Shown here: piece by piece, positions 9,455 through 17,906 of the stretch | Numbering within the stretch: position 1 is the first letter of the stretch | How the letters are laid out: the number at the start of each line of letters is the position of its first letter | Assembly: GCF_001499855.1 (NCBI RefSeq) | Contig: NZ_LQIK01000006.1 | Span: 124,001-188,000, forward strand | Length of the DNA stretch: 64,000 bases | Direction: 5' to 3' | Origin: Mycobacterium sp. GA-0227b | GTDB taxonomy: Bacteria > Actinomycetota > Actinomycetes > Mycobacteriales > Mycobacteriaceae | The notes under the pieces: generated by a model | What the model was told of the DNA's origin: nothing | The model's database searches: none | Seen by the model: only the letters and a program-made list of their open reading frames with translations | Translations under genes and position numbers: made by a program

Positions 9455-9864
9455 ACCGGTAATGCGCTCTCGCGGGGCGCCGGGTCCCATTCCAGGGCGC
9501 GCGACGTGAAATACCAACCGCCGCGTTCATAGACCAGCCGATCGGTGTAGCCACCGGTGGCCTGTATGCCGTTGCCGTACAACAGCAGCGCGACGCATCT
9601 CTGCGCCGCCTCCACGCCGTCGACCGTGATCTCGTGGTCGAGCGTGATCAACCGCCGTCCGTCGCCGCCGTCGAACGCCTCCCGCAGATCGGTGAACGAC
9701 CGGCCGTCGCGGGTGTACGTCGCACCCGAATGCCGGAACGTGGCGAGCCAACCGGCAACATCACCGGCCGTGAACAGCCGGTTGTATCGGGCATTCAGGT
9801 TGAGGATCGCCGCCCTTCCGGCCAACCCGTCCAGCACGAACTGTTGTTGGTAGGTCAGTGACAC
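9451..9864 (-). CDS. SnoaL/NTF2-like protein
   Basis: A 137-residue single-domain NTF2 fold: GRAAILNLNARYNRLFTAGDVAGWLATFRHSGATYTRDG, then TLDHEITVDGVEAAQRCVALLLYG and GGYTDRLVYERGGWYFTSRAL. Proteins of this type act as isomerases, dehydratases or ligand binders next to ring-hydroxylating enzymes. It lies between the acyl-CoA ligase (10-base gap) and the MaoC pair (4-base overlap) in one operon, suggesting work on the same CoA-activated intermediate. Confidence 0.8.
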   Translation of the reverse strand: MSLTYQQQFVLDGLAGRAAILNLNARYNRLFTAGDVAGWLATFRHSGATYTRDGRSFTDLREAFDGGDGRRLITLDHEITVDGVEAAQRCVALLLYGNGIQATGGYTDRLVYERGGWYFTSRALEWDPAPRESALPV

Positions 9865-9874
9865 GTGGTTCTCC

Positions 9875-11467
9875 TCACCTGCTCAGCGTGTAGCCGTTGG
9901 TCTCGCGGTCCCACGTGCTGGCGCCCGCTCCCCTGGCGCGCAGCAAGTCCTTACGCACCCGGCCGATCACGTTCTTCGGGATCTCGGGCAGCACCTCGAG
10001 ATAGCGCGGCACGCAGAAGTACGGCATCCGGTCGGTGCAGAAGTCGAGGAGCTCGGCGAAATCGACTGTCGCGCCCGGCTTCAGCGTCATCACCACGAGG
10101 ATGTCTTCTTCGCCCAGCTCGCTGGGCACCCCGACAGCCGCCGCCTCGGCCACAGCCGGGTGGCCGAGCACCGTCTGTTCCACCTCGACCGACGACACGT
10201 TCTCGCCTCGCCGGCGCAGCGAATCCTTGGCGCGATCGACGAACATCAGCTGCCCGTCTACCAGCCGTCCGAGGTCACCGGTATGAAACCAGTCGGGGTG
10301 AGGAGCCACGGTCACGCGGGTTCCGCCGGGCGCGGACACCACATACCCCTCGCTCATCACATGCGCAGTCCGCGTCCGGCAGGTGATCTCACCCACGGCG
10401 CCTTCGGGCACCGTACGCCCGTCGCGGTCGACGAGGCGCACCTCGAATGCCGGATTGACCGTTCCCGATGTACCCGGAACGCCCTCAGCCGAAACACTCT
10501 TGTAGGCAAGCGGAAACGCCTCGGTCAGGCCGTACATCGTCACGACGCGGCAGCGATATCTGGTCTCGATGGCGCGATAGGATTCGGCGGATATCGGAGC
10601 TGCCGAGATGAACCGCAGGCCCGTCTCGGCGTCGCGTGGATCCGGAGGCAGGTTCCACAGCATCGCCACCATCGCCCCGGCGCCCGCAAAACCCACCGCG
10701 CCACAGTCCCGGATCTGGTCCCATACCTCGGTCGGATGGAAGGCGTCGGCCAGCACGCTGGTGCCGCCCACCAGCATGGGTGCCAGCACGGTCGGCGCGG
10801 CGCTGAGATGGAACAGCGGCATCGCCGTCCAGATCGCCTCTCCCGCGCTGAATTCCCATGCCGCGGCCACCGTCGCGGCGGCGGTGAACAGGTAATGCCA
10901 GGTCGTGGCGACCGCCTTCGACGGTCCGGTGGTACCGGAGGTGAAGAACAGCGCGCCGACGTCGTGCGGAGCAGCGTCCGCCGCGGGCGCGGTGGTGCGG
11001 GCGCTTGCCAGCTCGCTCGACAGCGAGTCACCAACGGTGGCAATGGATGCGAGCGAGTCGATGTCGTCGGCCACGTCGGTGAGCCGGTCCGCTCGGCCGG
11101 GATCGGTGAGCACGAACACGGCGCGCGACACCGCGAGGGCGTGGGCCAGGTAGTCGCCCTTGCTCGCGCCGTTGACGGCCGCGACGACCGCGCCGATGCG
11201 GGCGGCCCCCAGCCAGAAGTACACCCACTCCGGGCATGTCCCGGTGAACAGTGCAATGGTCTGGCCTGGCGCGACGCCCCGGTCGAGAAGTACGTTCGCT
11301 GCCGCGCACGACCGGTCGCGCATCTGCGCGAAAGTCACGGGCTCCCCGGCGATCGACATCATCACCCGGTCACCGAACTGCTCGGCCCGGCGATCGAGCA
11401 CCTCGGGCACTGTAAATCGCTCGACGCCGAACATCGCCGGGCCGGCCACCGGGGCGCTGGGCATCAC
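9875..11467 (-). CDS. Acyl-CoA synthetase (AMP-forming), CaiC-like
   Basis: A 530-residue ANL-superfamily ligase. The AMP-binding signature FFTSGTTGPSKAV is at 174-186, followed by YGLTEAFP and WFHTGDLGRLVDGQLMFVDRAKD. It would activate a carboxylic acid as an acyl-CoA for the MaoC pair downstream. Oddity: the C-terminal A10 motif reads IPKNVIGRVRKDLL, with Arg503 where most family members have the catalytic Lys, so full adenylation activity is uncertain. The start is GTG 11467 (GTGA overlap) or ATG 11464. Confidence 0.88.
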   Translation of the reverse strand: MMPSAPVAGPAMFGVERFTVPEVLDRRAEQFGDRVMMSIAGEPVTFAQMRDRSCAAANVLLDRGVAPGQTIALFTGTCPEWVYFWLGAARIGAVVAAVNGASKGDYLAHALAVSRAVFVLTDPGRADRLTDVADDIDSLASIATVGDSLSSELASARTTAPAADAAPHDVGALFFTSGTTGPSKAVATTWHYLFTAAATVAAAWEFSAGEAIWTAMPLFHLSAAPTVLAPMLVGGTSVLADAFHPTEVWDQIRDCGAVGFAGAGAMVAMLWNLPPDPRDAETGLRFISAAPISAESYRAIETRYRCRVVTMYGLTEAFPLAYKSVSAEGVPGTSGTVNPAFEVRLVDRDGRTVPEGAVGEITCRTRTAHVMSEGYVVSAPGGTRVTVAPHPDWFHTGDLGRLVDGQLMFVDRAKDSLRRRGENVSSVEVEQTVLGHPAVAEAAAVGVPSELGEEDILVVMTLKPGATVDFAELLDFCTDRMPYFCVPRYLEVLPEIPKNVIGRVRKDLLRARGAGASTWDRETNGYTLSR

Positions 11468-12579
11468 GCCCCTGCTGCGGCCGGATCGGGTTGACCGTCA
11501 GCGGTGTAGCCGAAGTCCGTCGCCGCCGGCTGCGTGCCGGGATAGAACCTGTGCGCCCACCGCCGTAGCGCGGCGTAGTCGTGCGCCTCTTCCGGCGCCA
11601 GGTTCGGCTTCTCCAGGTACTTCATGTTCTCCCACGTGAAGAAGTCCTGTTTGATGACCTCCTGCTGCAATTGCAGGAACTTCGCGGCCCGTCCCGACGG
11701 CACGTCACCGCTGTCGCCCGGTTCGCGGATCGACGCCTGTGTGTAGAAGTAGTCGGTGTAGTCCTCGTCGACCGGCGTCTGGCCGGTCACTTGCACGGTC
11801 GCCACCAGTTCCGAGGGGAAGCGGACGACGCCGAGGCCCAGCGAGTAGTTGTCGTAGACGATCTTGGCGTCCACCGGCCCGTTCGGCGTCAGCCACGTCT
11901 TGGCCCGTCCCCCACCGAAATTCGCGTTCACCGTCGCGTGCAGGTGGTAGCCGGAGACCTCGAACGACGCGGTGTTGGCCGGATTGGCGGCCTTGTGCAC
12001 GTATTGCACGTGGTAGGGGTCCGCCGCGTTCTCGATGATCATCTGCGCGTGCACCTTGACGCGGTTCACCATCCTGGTGTGCGGATGCAGCGGGTAATAC
12101 TCACCGGTCTCGAGTTCCGGCAGCACGGGCGGCTGCCAATACGGCGCGCGGCCGTGCCGCTCGTGCCACACCAGAATGAAGCCGTACCACTCTGCACACG
12201 GGTAGGTCCTGATGCGCACGTTCTGCTTGCAGCCGATCTTGCTGTACGGGATGAGTGCATTGGTGCCGTCACCGCGCCACTGCCATCCGTGCCACGGGCA
12301 GACGATGTGCTCGCCCTCGACGGTGCCGCCCACGCCCATGTTGGCCCCCAGATGCAGGCAGTACGCGTCGAGTACGTGCACGCGTCCGGCTGCGGTTCGG
12401 AAGATCACCAACTCCTGGCCGAAGTAATGGGCACGCTTGACCTGCCCGGGCGCCAGGTCGGAGGCGAAGCCGACGATGAACCATCCGGTCGGGAACCGGT
12501 AGGTCGACAGGCTGATGCCGCTGGGGCCGAATTCGCGTTCGGAGGGATCGAGGGTGGGGTCTTCGACCGTTTCCGTCAT
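11464..12579 (-). CDS. KshA-like Rieske oxygenase
   Basis: A 371-residue Rieske monooxygenase. Ligands are Cys74-x-His76 and Cys94-x-x-His97 (CLHLGANM...CPWHGWQW), then an iron site ENAADPYHVQYVH (Asp187, His190, His195). Length and layout resemble KshA, the oxygenase of 3-ketosteroid 9-alpha-hydroxylase, but overall similarity was not measured. ATG 12579 is preferred over GTG 12592-12594 because GGAG sits 5 bases before it. It heads the operon oxygenase, ligase, NTF2, MaoC, MaoC. A KshB-type reductase is not encoded in the window. Confidence 0.88.
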   Translation of the reverse strand: MTETVEDPTLDPSEREFGPSGISLSTYRFPTGWFIVGFASDLAPGQVKRAHYFGQELVIFRTAAGRVHVLDAYCLHLGANMGVGGTVEGEHIVCPWHGWQWRGDGTNALIPYSKIGCKQNVRIRTYPCAEWYGFILVWHERHGRAPYWQPPVLPELETGEYYPLHPHTRMVNRVKVHAQMIIENAADPYHVQYVHKAANPANTASFEVSGYHLHATVNANFGGGRAKTWLTPNGPVDAKIVYDNYSLGLGVVRFPSELVATVQVTGQTPVDEDYTDYFYTQASIREPGDSGDVPSGRAAKFLQLQQEVIKQDFFTWENMKYLEKPNLAPEEAHDYAALRRWAHRFYPGTQPAATDFGYTADGQPDPAAAGA

Positions 12580-12630
12580 ACCAGCTCCGTCCACGCTCGC
12601 AACAGCCCAGGTCAGCGGGCCCGCCCGTTG

Positions 12631-12662
12631 CCTATTTTTACTATTTTAGGCATTCTAGGTCA
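12631..12662 (-). promoter_or_regulatory. A/T-rich operator/promoter element, copy A
   Basis: Read on the minus strand: TTGACCTAGAAT, one variable base, then CCTAAAATAGTAAAAATAG. Almost the same 32 bases occur at 20482-20514. TTGACC could be a -35 box, with the A/T block at -10 distance, for the KshA-like operon starting 52 bases further. The core contains two AAAATAG units nine bases apart and a CTAAAATAG near-palindrome. The divergent P450 gene lies on the other side. Confidence 0.65.
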
Positions 12663-12713
12663 AGCAAGCCCAGCGGCGATCGCACGTGGGCAGACGAGGA
12701 GCACCGAAAACCC

Positions 12714-13952
12714 ATGCCGATGACAGCTTCGGTCGATCTGTCGGATCCGACGTTGTGGCAGAACGGATTTCCCGACGACCTCTTCGCCGAGTTACGCCGG
12801 GAGCGGCCCATCTTCCACCACGACCTCACCGACAGTGTGCTGGCGACGGTCAAGCGGGACTTCTGGGTGACGACCAAGCTGCGGCACGCGCAACGCATTC
12901 ACCGCGACACCGATTCGTTCACCGCGACCGACGGGCCGCTCATTCAGGGCGTCGGCCCTGTCGGCTCGTTTCCGACGATCATCAACATGGATCCGCCGGA
13001 GCTGCTGAAGCGGCGACGGGTGATGTCGCACGCCTTCACTCCCAAGGCGATCGGCAAGCTCGAGGACGGAATCCGCACGCGCGCGACCGCATTGATCGAC
13101 GATCTGCTGGCGGCCGGGGGCGGCGACTGGATCGGCGACGTCGCCGACGTGCTGCCGATGTCGGTGATCGGCGACATCATCGGCATCCCCGAGGACGACC
13201 GCCCGGAGATCTTCGACACCTTCGACCGGATCCTGGCGGCCAATTCGCCCGGGTCGACGATGACCGAACCGGAGCAACTCGCCCTGTTCGGCCAGATCTT
13301 CACCTATGCGCTCGAGCTGACCGCCGACAAGCGACGCGATCCGGCCGACGACATCTGGAGCACGCTGGCGTCCGCCGTTGTCACCGACGAGAACGGCGAG
13401 CAGCTGTCCATCCCCGCCAACGAACTGGAGATCTTCTTCTTCGTCATCGCGTTCGCCGGCAGCGACACGACGAAGAACGCGCTGGGGTACGGATTGCGTG
13501 CGTTCGTCGACAATCCCGACCAGATACGTCGCTACCGGACCGACGAATCGGTGCGCCGGGCGGCGGTCGAAGAAGTGTTGCGGTGGGCGACACCGGTGGC
13601 GTTCTGGACCCGCACCACCACGACCGACGTGGAGATGGACGGTGTCACGATCCCCTCCGGCGAACGGGTGGTGTCGATGCTCAGATCGGCCAACCGCGAC
13701 GAGGAGGTGTTCGACGATCCGTTCACCTTCGACATCGGCCGACCGGAGATCCCACACGTGGCGTTCGGAGGGGGCGGTCCGCACCACTGTTTGGGCGCGA
13801 TGCTTGCCCGCGCCGAGATCCGCGCGGTGCTCGACGAGTTGTTGTGCCGCGCCGACGACATCACTCTGGGCCCCGCCACGGTGACCTATCCGAACCTGAC
13901 CAACAACATGACGATCTTCGACGCGATGCCGATCTCACTGCGGGCGCGCTGA
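12714..13952 (+). CDS. Cytochrome P450
   Basis: A 412-residue soluble bacterial P450. The I-helix oxygen-binding motif is AGSDTT, the ExxR motif EEVLR, and the haem loop FGGGGPHHCLGAMLAR with Cys359 as the thiolate ligand. The NMDPPELLKRRRVMSHAFTP segment is typical of the actinobacterial CYP families that hydroxylate terpenoids, steroids and fatty acids. No ferredoxin or reductase is adjacent. It is divergent from the KshA-like operon across a 134-base region carrying the A/T-rich element. A start two codons later (ATG 12720) is possible. Confidence 0.93.
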   Translation: MPMTASVDLSDPTLWQNGFPDDLFAELRRERPIFHHDLTDSVLATVKRDFWVTTKLRHAQRIHRDTDSFTATDGPLIQGVGPVGSFPTIINMDPPELLKRRRVMSHAFTPKAIGKLEDGIRTRATALIDDLLAAGGGDWIGDVADVLPMSVIGDIIGIPEDDRPEIFDTFDRILAANSPGSTMTEPEQLALFGQIFTYALELTADKRRDPADDIWSTLASAVVTDENGEQLSIPANELEIFFFVIAFAGSDTTKNALGYGLRAFVDNPDQIRRYRTDESVRRAAVEEVLRWATPVAFWTRTTTTDVEMDGVTIPSGERVVSMLRSANRDEEVFDDPFTFDIGRPEIPHVAFGGGGPHHCLGAMLARAEIRAVLDELLCRADDITLGPATVTYPNLTNNMTIFDAMPISLRAR

Positions 13953-13953
13953 T

Positions 13954-16254
13954 TCAAAGCCCCTTCGGGCGGGTGCCGATCACGCCTTGGGCGGACAGCC
14001 GCTGCAGGTCGGCGTCGGTGAGTCCGCAGATCTCGGTCAGCACCTCGGTGTTGTGCTCGCCGAGCGTCGGCGGCGTGCGCAGCAGCCAGCCGTCGGCGCC
14101 GTCGAACCGGGTGAACGGCGGACAGGGATAGTGATTCACGCCGGTGCGGCGGTGCTCGAGCGGTTCGAAGAAACCGCGGTGCCGCAGTTGCGGGTTCTCG
14201 GTCACCAGGGTCGGAGAGATCACCGTCGCCGCGGGGATGCCGCGCGCGGCAAGCTGTTCGACGGCGCCGGGCGCGTCCTGGGTGGCCAACCAAGCCTCGA
14301 GATCGGAACCGCCGGTGATCTCGGCGATCGCAGCGCGGTGCGCGTCGCTGCAGAGGGCCACGGCGATCCACTGGTCTTCGCCCGCGCACCGGTAGACGTC
14401 CTGCTGCGCCGAGCCGTGGCCCCGGTTGCCGCGGCGCTGCATCAGCCGCCCGTACACTTCGAATTCGATTGTCTGCACGGCGGTCACGTTGAGCACCGTC
14501 TCGATCATCGGCACCTCGAGAAGCTGCCCGCGGCCCGTGCGGCCGGTGAACTCCAACGCGGCGAGCAACGCGAACGCGGCATGCGCACCGGCCAGGGGAT
14601 CACACGCACCGCGCGGTGCGACGGGCGGACCGTCGGGCAGTCCCGTCACCCACGCCAGCCCCGCGATCTGCTCCATGGTCGGCGCGAACCCAACTCGGTC
14701 CCGCCACGGCCCAGTCAGCCCGAAGGCCGGCATCCGCAGCATCACCAGGCGGGGGTTGAGGTCGAGCAGCACCTGCGCGCCGAGGCCGAACTGCTCCATC
14801 ACGCGCGGTGAGAAGTTCTCGACCACAGCGTCGGCGTCGCTGATCAGCTGCTTGACCAGCTGCAGGCCCTCGGCAGACTGCAAATCGAGGGTGACGGAAC
14901 GCTTGTTGGTGTTCATCGCGTGAAATACCCACCCGTACTCCCACCAGTCGTCGACATCCTTGCGCATGCCACCCGAGTATCGGATGCCGTCGGGGCGCTG
15001 GATCGACTCGATCTTGATCACGTCGGCGCCGAACGCGGCCAGCGCGTGCGTCGCCGCCGGTCCCGCCCAGAACGCGGTGAAGTCGATGATGCGCAGGCCA
15101 CTGAGCGGAAGACGGACATCCCGCAGTTCGACGTGATCCCTTGGTGTCCATAATGACTCACCGTCGGCTTCGCCGATTCCCGGTGCCGGGCGAATCGGCG
15201 CCGCAGCTGCCTGCGACATCAACCAGGGTGGCCGCGGTTGGCGGAAGCCGGCCGGGTTGTCGATGTACACCCCGCGCTGCACGAAGTGGTCCATGTGCGG
15301 GATGGTCGCGCCGTCGCCGATCGGCGCGAGCGGGATCCGGAACAGCTGGCCGAGCTCGACGATCTCGTCCACGGTTCGGGCACGCAGCCAGGGGTCGATA
15401 CGCTCGCGGATCCAGTCGCGGTAGTCCCATCGGCCGATCTGGAACTGCAGCTGGTCGATCTCGGTGAGCTCCGGGCATTCCACCATCGCGGCGAAGTCCA
15501 GCCACTGCTGGCCGGTGACCATGCTGATCCCGACATAGCCGTCCTTGGTGGGCTCGATCGACGGCACCTCGACCGAGCGCCGGATCGGCGGGACCCGCAA
15601 CAGCGCGGAATGCAGCCACTCGCCGCTCTGCATCAACGTCACCGCCTCGAGCATCGACATGTCGAGGTGGCCGCCCAGGCCGCCGCCGTGCACCCGTCGC
15701 GAGAGCGCCAGCACCCCGAACGCCGCCCACGCCCCGCCCATGTACTCCCCCACGTCGCCACCGATCGAGATCGGCGGCCCTGCAGGATCTCCGCGGAATC
15801 CGGTGAGACCCGAGGCGGCCTGCAGCGTGAACTCCGTCGCAGGACGCGCAGACCAGGGTCCGGTCCAGCCGAAATCGGAGATCGTCACGACGACGCAGCC
15901 CGGCGACGCCTTGACCAGCCTGTCCGGGTGAATACCTCGCCGGTTCGCTTCAGCGCGGTCCGCGGTCAGCAACAGCACGTCTGCGCCCATCAGCAGGTCT
16001 TCGGAAAGCTCTGTGACACTGCGCTTTCCGGCGTTCAGGTAACCGAACAGCGGCGAATCGGCCCCGTCCGGGTTAGCGCCCGTCACCGAGACGCGACGCA
16101 GCGGGTCGCCGTCGGCGGGTTCTACCTTGACGACCTCGGCACCCGCGTCGATGAGGAGCTTGCCGCAGTACGCGCCGGCGATCCGGTCGCTGATCTCGAC
16201 GACACGTAGACCGTCCAGCGGGGTGGGTGCTGCCTGGCCCACGCACTCCTCCAT
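13954..16254 (-). CDS. Double-domain CaiB/BaiF family III CoA transferase
   Basis: A 766-residue protein made of two full family III CoA-transferase domains in tandem (about 10-360 and 385-766); each begins with the GLRVVEIS / GLRIIDFT strand and has its own GADVIKIE-type segment. The C-terminal half has the expected catalytic Asp552 (GACDPLAGAHAAF). In the N-terminal half the aligned residue is Glu170 (GEYMGGAWAAF). These enzymes move CoA between acids via an aspartyl-CoA thioester. ATG 16254 is chosen over an upstream ATG at 16272. It nearly abuts the P450 gene, convergently. Confidence 0.88.
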   Translation of the reverse strand: MEECVGQAAPTPLDGLRVVEISDRIAGAYCGKLLIDAGAEVVKVEPADGDPLRRVSVTGANPDGADSPLFGYLNAGKRSVTELSEDLLMGADVLLLTADRAEANRRGIHPDRLVKASPGCVVVTISDFGWTGPWSARPATEFTLQAASGLTGFRGDPAGPPISIGGDVGEYMGGAWAAFGVLALSRRVHGGGLGGHLDMSMLEAVTLMQSGEWLHSALLRVPPIRRSVEVPSIEPTKDGYVGISMVTGQQWLDFAAMVECPELTEIDQLQFQIGRWDYRDWIRERIDPWLRARTVDEIVELGQLFRIPLAPIGDGATIPHMDHFVQRGVYIDNPAGFRQPRPPWLMSQAAAAPIRPAPGIGEADGESLWTPRDHVELRDVRLPLSGLRIIDFTAFWAGPAATHALAAFGADVIKIESIQRPDGIRYSGGMRKDVDDWWEYGWVFHAMNTNKRSVTLDLQSAEGLQLVKQLISDADAVVENFSPRVMEQFGLGAQVLLDLNPRLVMLRMPAFGLTGPWRDRVGFAPTMEQIAGLAWVTGLPDGPPVAPRGACDPLAGAHAAFALLAALEFTGRTGRGQLLEVPMIETVLNVTAVQTIEFEVYGRLMQRRGNRGHGSAQQDVYRCAGEDQWIAVALCSDAHRAAIAEITGGSDLEAWLATQDAPGAVEQLAARGIPAATVISPTLVTENPQLRHRGFFEPLEHRRTGVNHYPCPPFTRFDGADGWLLRTPPTLGEHNTEVLTEICGLTDADLQRLSAQGVIGTRPKGL

Positions 16255-16309
16255 CCCACTTCCATCCCACAAAAGGCGGACCCGCGTTTCTTTGTCATCT
16301 TAATAACTA

Positions 16310-16369
16310 TTGGCAGTTAGCGATCCGGTACACCCCAGGTGACGGGCTTGTCACTGTTAACATTGCCAA
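16310..16369. promoter_or_regulatory. Divergent region with TTGGCA / TGCCAA inverted repeat
   Basis: TTGGCA at 16310-16315 and TGCCAA at 16364-16369 form inverted arms 48 bases apart, each next to a GTTA-type sequence, between the CoA transferase gene and the GntR regulator. The right arm overlaps the expected promoter of the regulator, whose ATG follows three bases later. This could be an autoregulatory operator; wide arm spacing makes it tentative. Confidence 0.3.
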
Positions 16370-16372
16370 GTC

Positions 16373-17182
16373 ATGACAACACTGGGAATCGGGCCCGAGG
16401 CGCGGCGGCGGCTGGGATCGCGCAGAACCGCGGAGATCGTCGCCGACGAACTCCGCCGCCAGATCATCGAGGGTGAACTCGCCGACGGTGATCTGCTGCC
16501 CCGCCAGGAGATCCTCGTCGAGCAGTTCAATGTCAGCCTGGTGTCACTGCGAGAAGCGTTGCGAATCCTGGAGACCGAGGGGCTGGTCTCGGTCCGACGA
16601 GGTAACCGCGGCGGTGCGGTCGTCCATGCTCCGGCCAAGGCCAGCGCGGCCTACATGCTGGGACTGTTGTTGCAGAGCGACTACGTGCCGCTCGCCGACC
16701 TCGGCACGGCGCTTCAGGAACTCGACCCGATGTGCGCGGCGCTCGCGGCGCGCCATCCCGACCGCGGTAAGTCGTTGATTCCGAAACTCAAGGAACTCAA
16801 CGACGCCATGGCCGAGCACATCGAGGACGGTGCACGCTTCACCGAGATCGGTGGGCAGTTCCACGACGAGATCGTGCGCGGCTGCGGCAATCACACGATG
16901 ATCGCGGTGGTGGGCAGCCTCGAAACACTGTGGACCGGTCACCTGAACTGGTGGGCCGAGGAGACCGCCGCCAAGGGCGAGTACCCGTCGATGGGCAAGC
17001 GCCGCATTGCGTTGACCGTGCACACCAAGATCACCGACGCCATCGAGTCGGGCGACGCGGAGCGGGCCCGCAAGCTGGCCGCACGGCACGTCGCCGACAC
17101 CCAGACCTATCTGCTGGAAGGCGACCCCGAACAGCGGATCGTGGCACTGTCGCCGCAGGCGCTCGCGCAGCGCCAGCGCTGA
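16373..17182 (+). CDS. GntR-family transcriptional regulator, FCD type
   Basis: A 269-residue regulator. The winged helix occupies about 18-85 (AEIVADELRRQIIEGELADGDLLPRQEILVEQFNVSLVSLREALRILETEGLVSV), the all-helical FCD ligand domain about 100-250 (FTEIGGQFHDEIVRGCGNHTMIAVV). FCD regulators usually repress catabolic genes and release DNA when they bind an acid or acyl-CoA intermediate. It is divergent from the CoA transferase gene and 10 bases upstream of an SDR gene, and is the best local candidate for a regulator of the catabolic block. Confidence 0.92.
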   Translation: MTTLGIGPEARRRLGSRRTAEIVADELRRQIIEGELADGDLLPRQEILVEQFNVSLVSLREALRILETEGLVSVRRGNRGGAVVHAPAKASAAYMLGLLLQSDYVPLADLGTALQELDPMCAALAARHPDRGKSLIPKLKELNDAMAEHIEDGARFTEIGGQFHDEIVRGCGNHTMIAVVGSLETLWTGHLNWWAEETAAKGEYPSMGKRRIALTVHTKITDAIESGDAERARKLAARHVADTQTYLLEGDPEQRIVALSPQALAQRQR

Positions 17183-17192
17183 AAGGTGCGGT

Positions 17193-17906
17193 GTGCGAAC
17201 GGCACTCATCACCGGCGGTAGCGGCGGCATCGGCAAAGCCTGCGGGCGAGCCTTGGTCGAGCGCGGCTACGACGTCGTCCTGACGGCCAGACGCGAGGAG
17301 CCGTTGCGGGCGGCCGCCGAGGAGATGGGCGCGCGATACGTCGTCGCGGATGCCAGCCAGCCGTCGACGTTCGAGCCCGCCGTCGAGGCGGCCGGCGCGA
17401 TCGATCTTCTGGTGCACGCATCGGGCATCCTGGGCGGCACCTACGCCCGCAAGCAGACTTTCGACCAGTGGCGGGCAACGATTTCGGCCAACCTCGACTC
17501 GTGTTTCGTGGTGAGCTCCGCTGCCCTGCCCCGGATGAGGGCGGGCTCGCGGTTCGTGTTCGTCTCGTCGTCGGCGGCGCACGAGCCGATGCGTGCCCGC
17601 ACCGCCTACTCGGCGGCGAAGGCGGGGATGAACGCGTTCGCGGGTGCACTCGCCCAAGAGGTCGATCGCGACGGCATCAACGTGCACATCGTCACGCCGG
17701 GCCCGGTCGAGACCGAGATGCTGCAGGACGTGCCGTTCGAGATGTATGCGATCCGGGCCGCGGACGTGGCGAATGCGGTCGCCTGGCTCGACACGCTCGA
17801 CCCGTCGGTCGACGTGCCCGAGATCCGTCTGAACGCGATCACCCGCGGGCCGTCGGCGCGACCTCCGGTGGTGCCGCTGGAGGTACAGCGCCGCGCCGTC
17901 AAGTGA
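17193..17906 (+). CDS. Short-chain dehydrogenase/reductase
   Basis: A 237-residue classical SDR. The cofactor motif TGGSGGIGKACG is at 8-19, the NAG-equivalent is ASG (HASGILGG), the catalytic serine lies in FVSSSAAH and the YSAAK motif supplies Tyr and Lys. The GTG start follows the regulator by 10 bases, so both are likely cotranscribed. It probably oxidises a hydroxyl group of a pathway intermediate; cofactor preference is not clear. The end overlaps the convergent amidohydrolase by 8 bases. Confidence 0.9.
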   Translation: MRTALITGGSGGIGKACGRALVERGYDVVLTARREEPLRAAAEEMGARYVVADASQPSTFEPAVEAAGAIDLLVHASGILGGTYARKQTFDQWRATISANLDSCFVVSSAALPRMRAGSRFVFVSSSAAHEPMRARTAYSAAKAGMNAFAGALAQEVDRDGINVHIVTPGPVETEMLQDVPFEMYAIRAADVANAVAWLDTLDPSVDVPEIRLNAITRGPSARPPVVPLEVQRRAVK

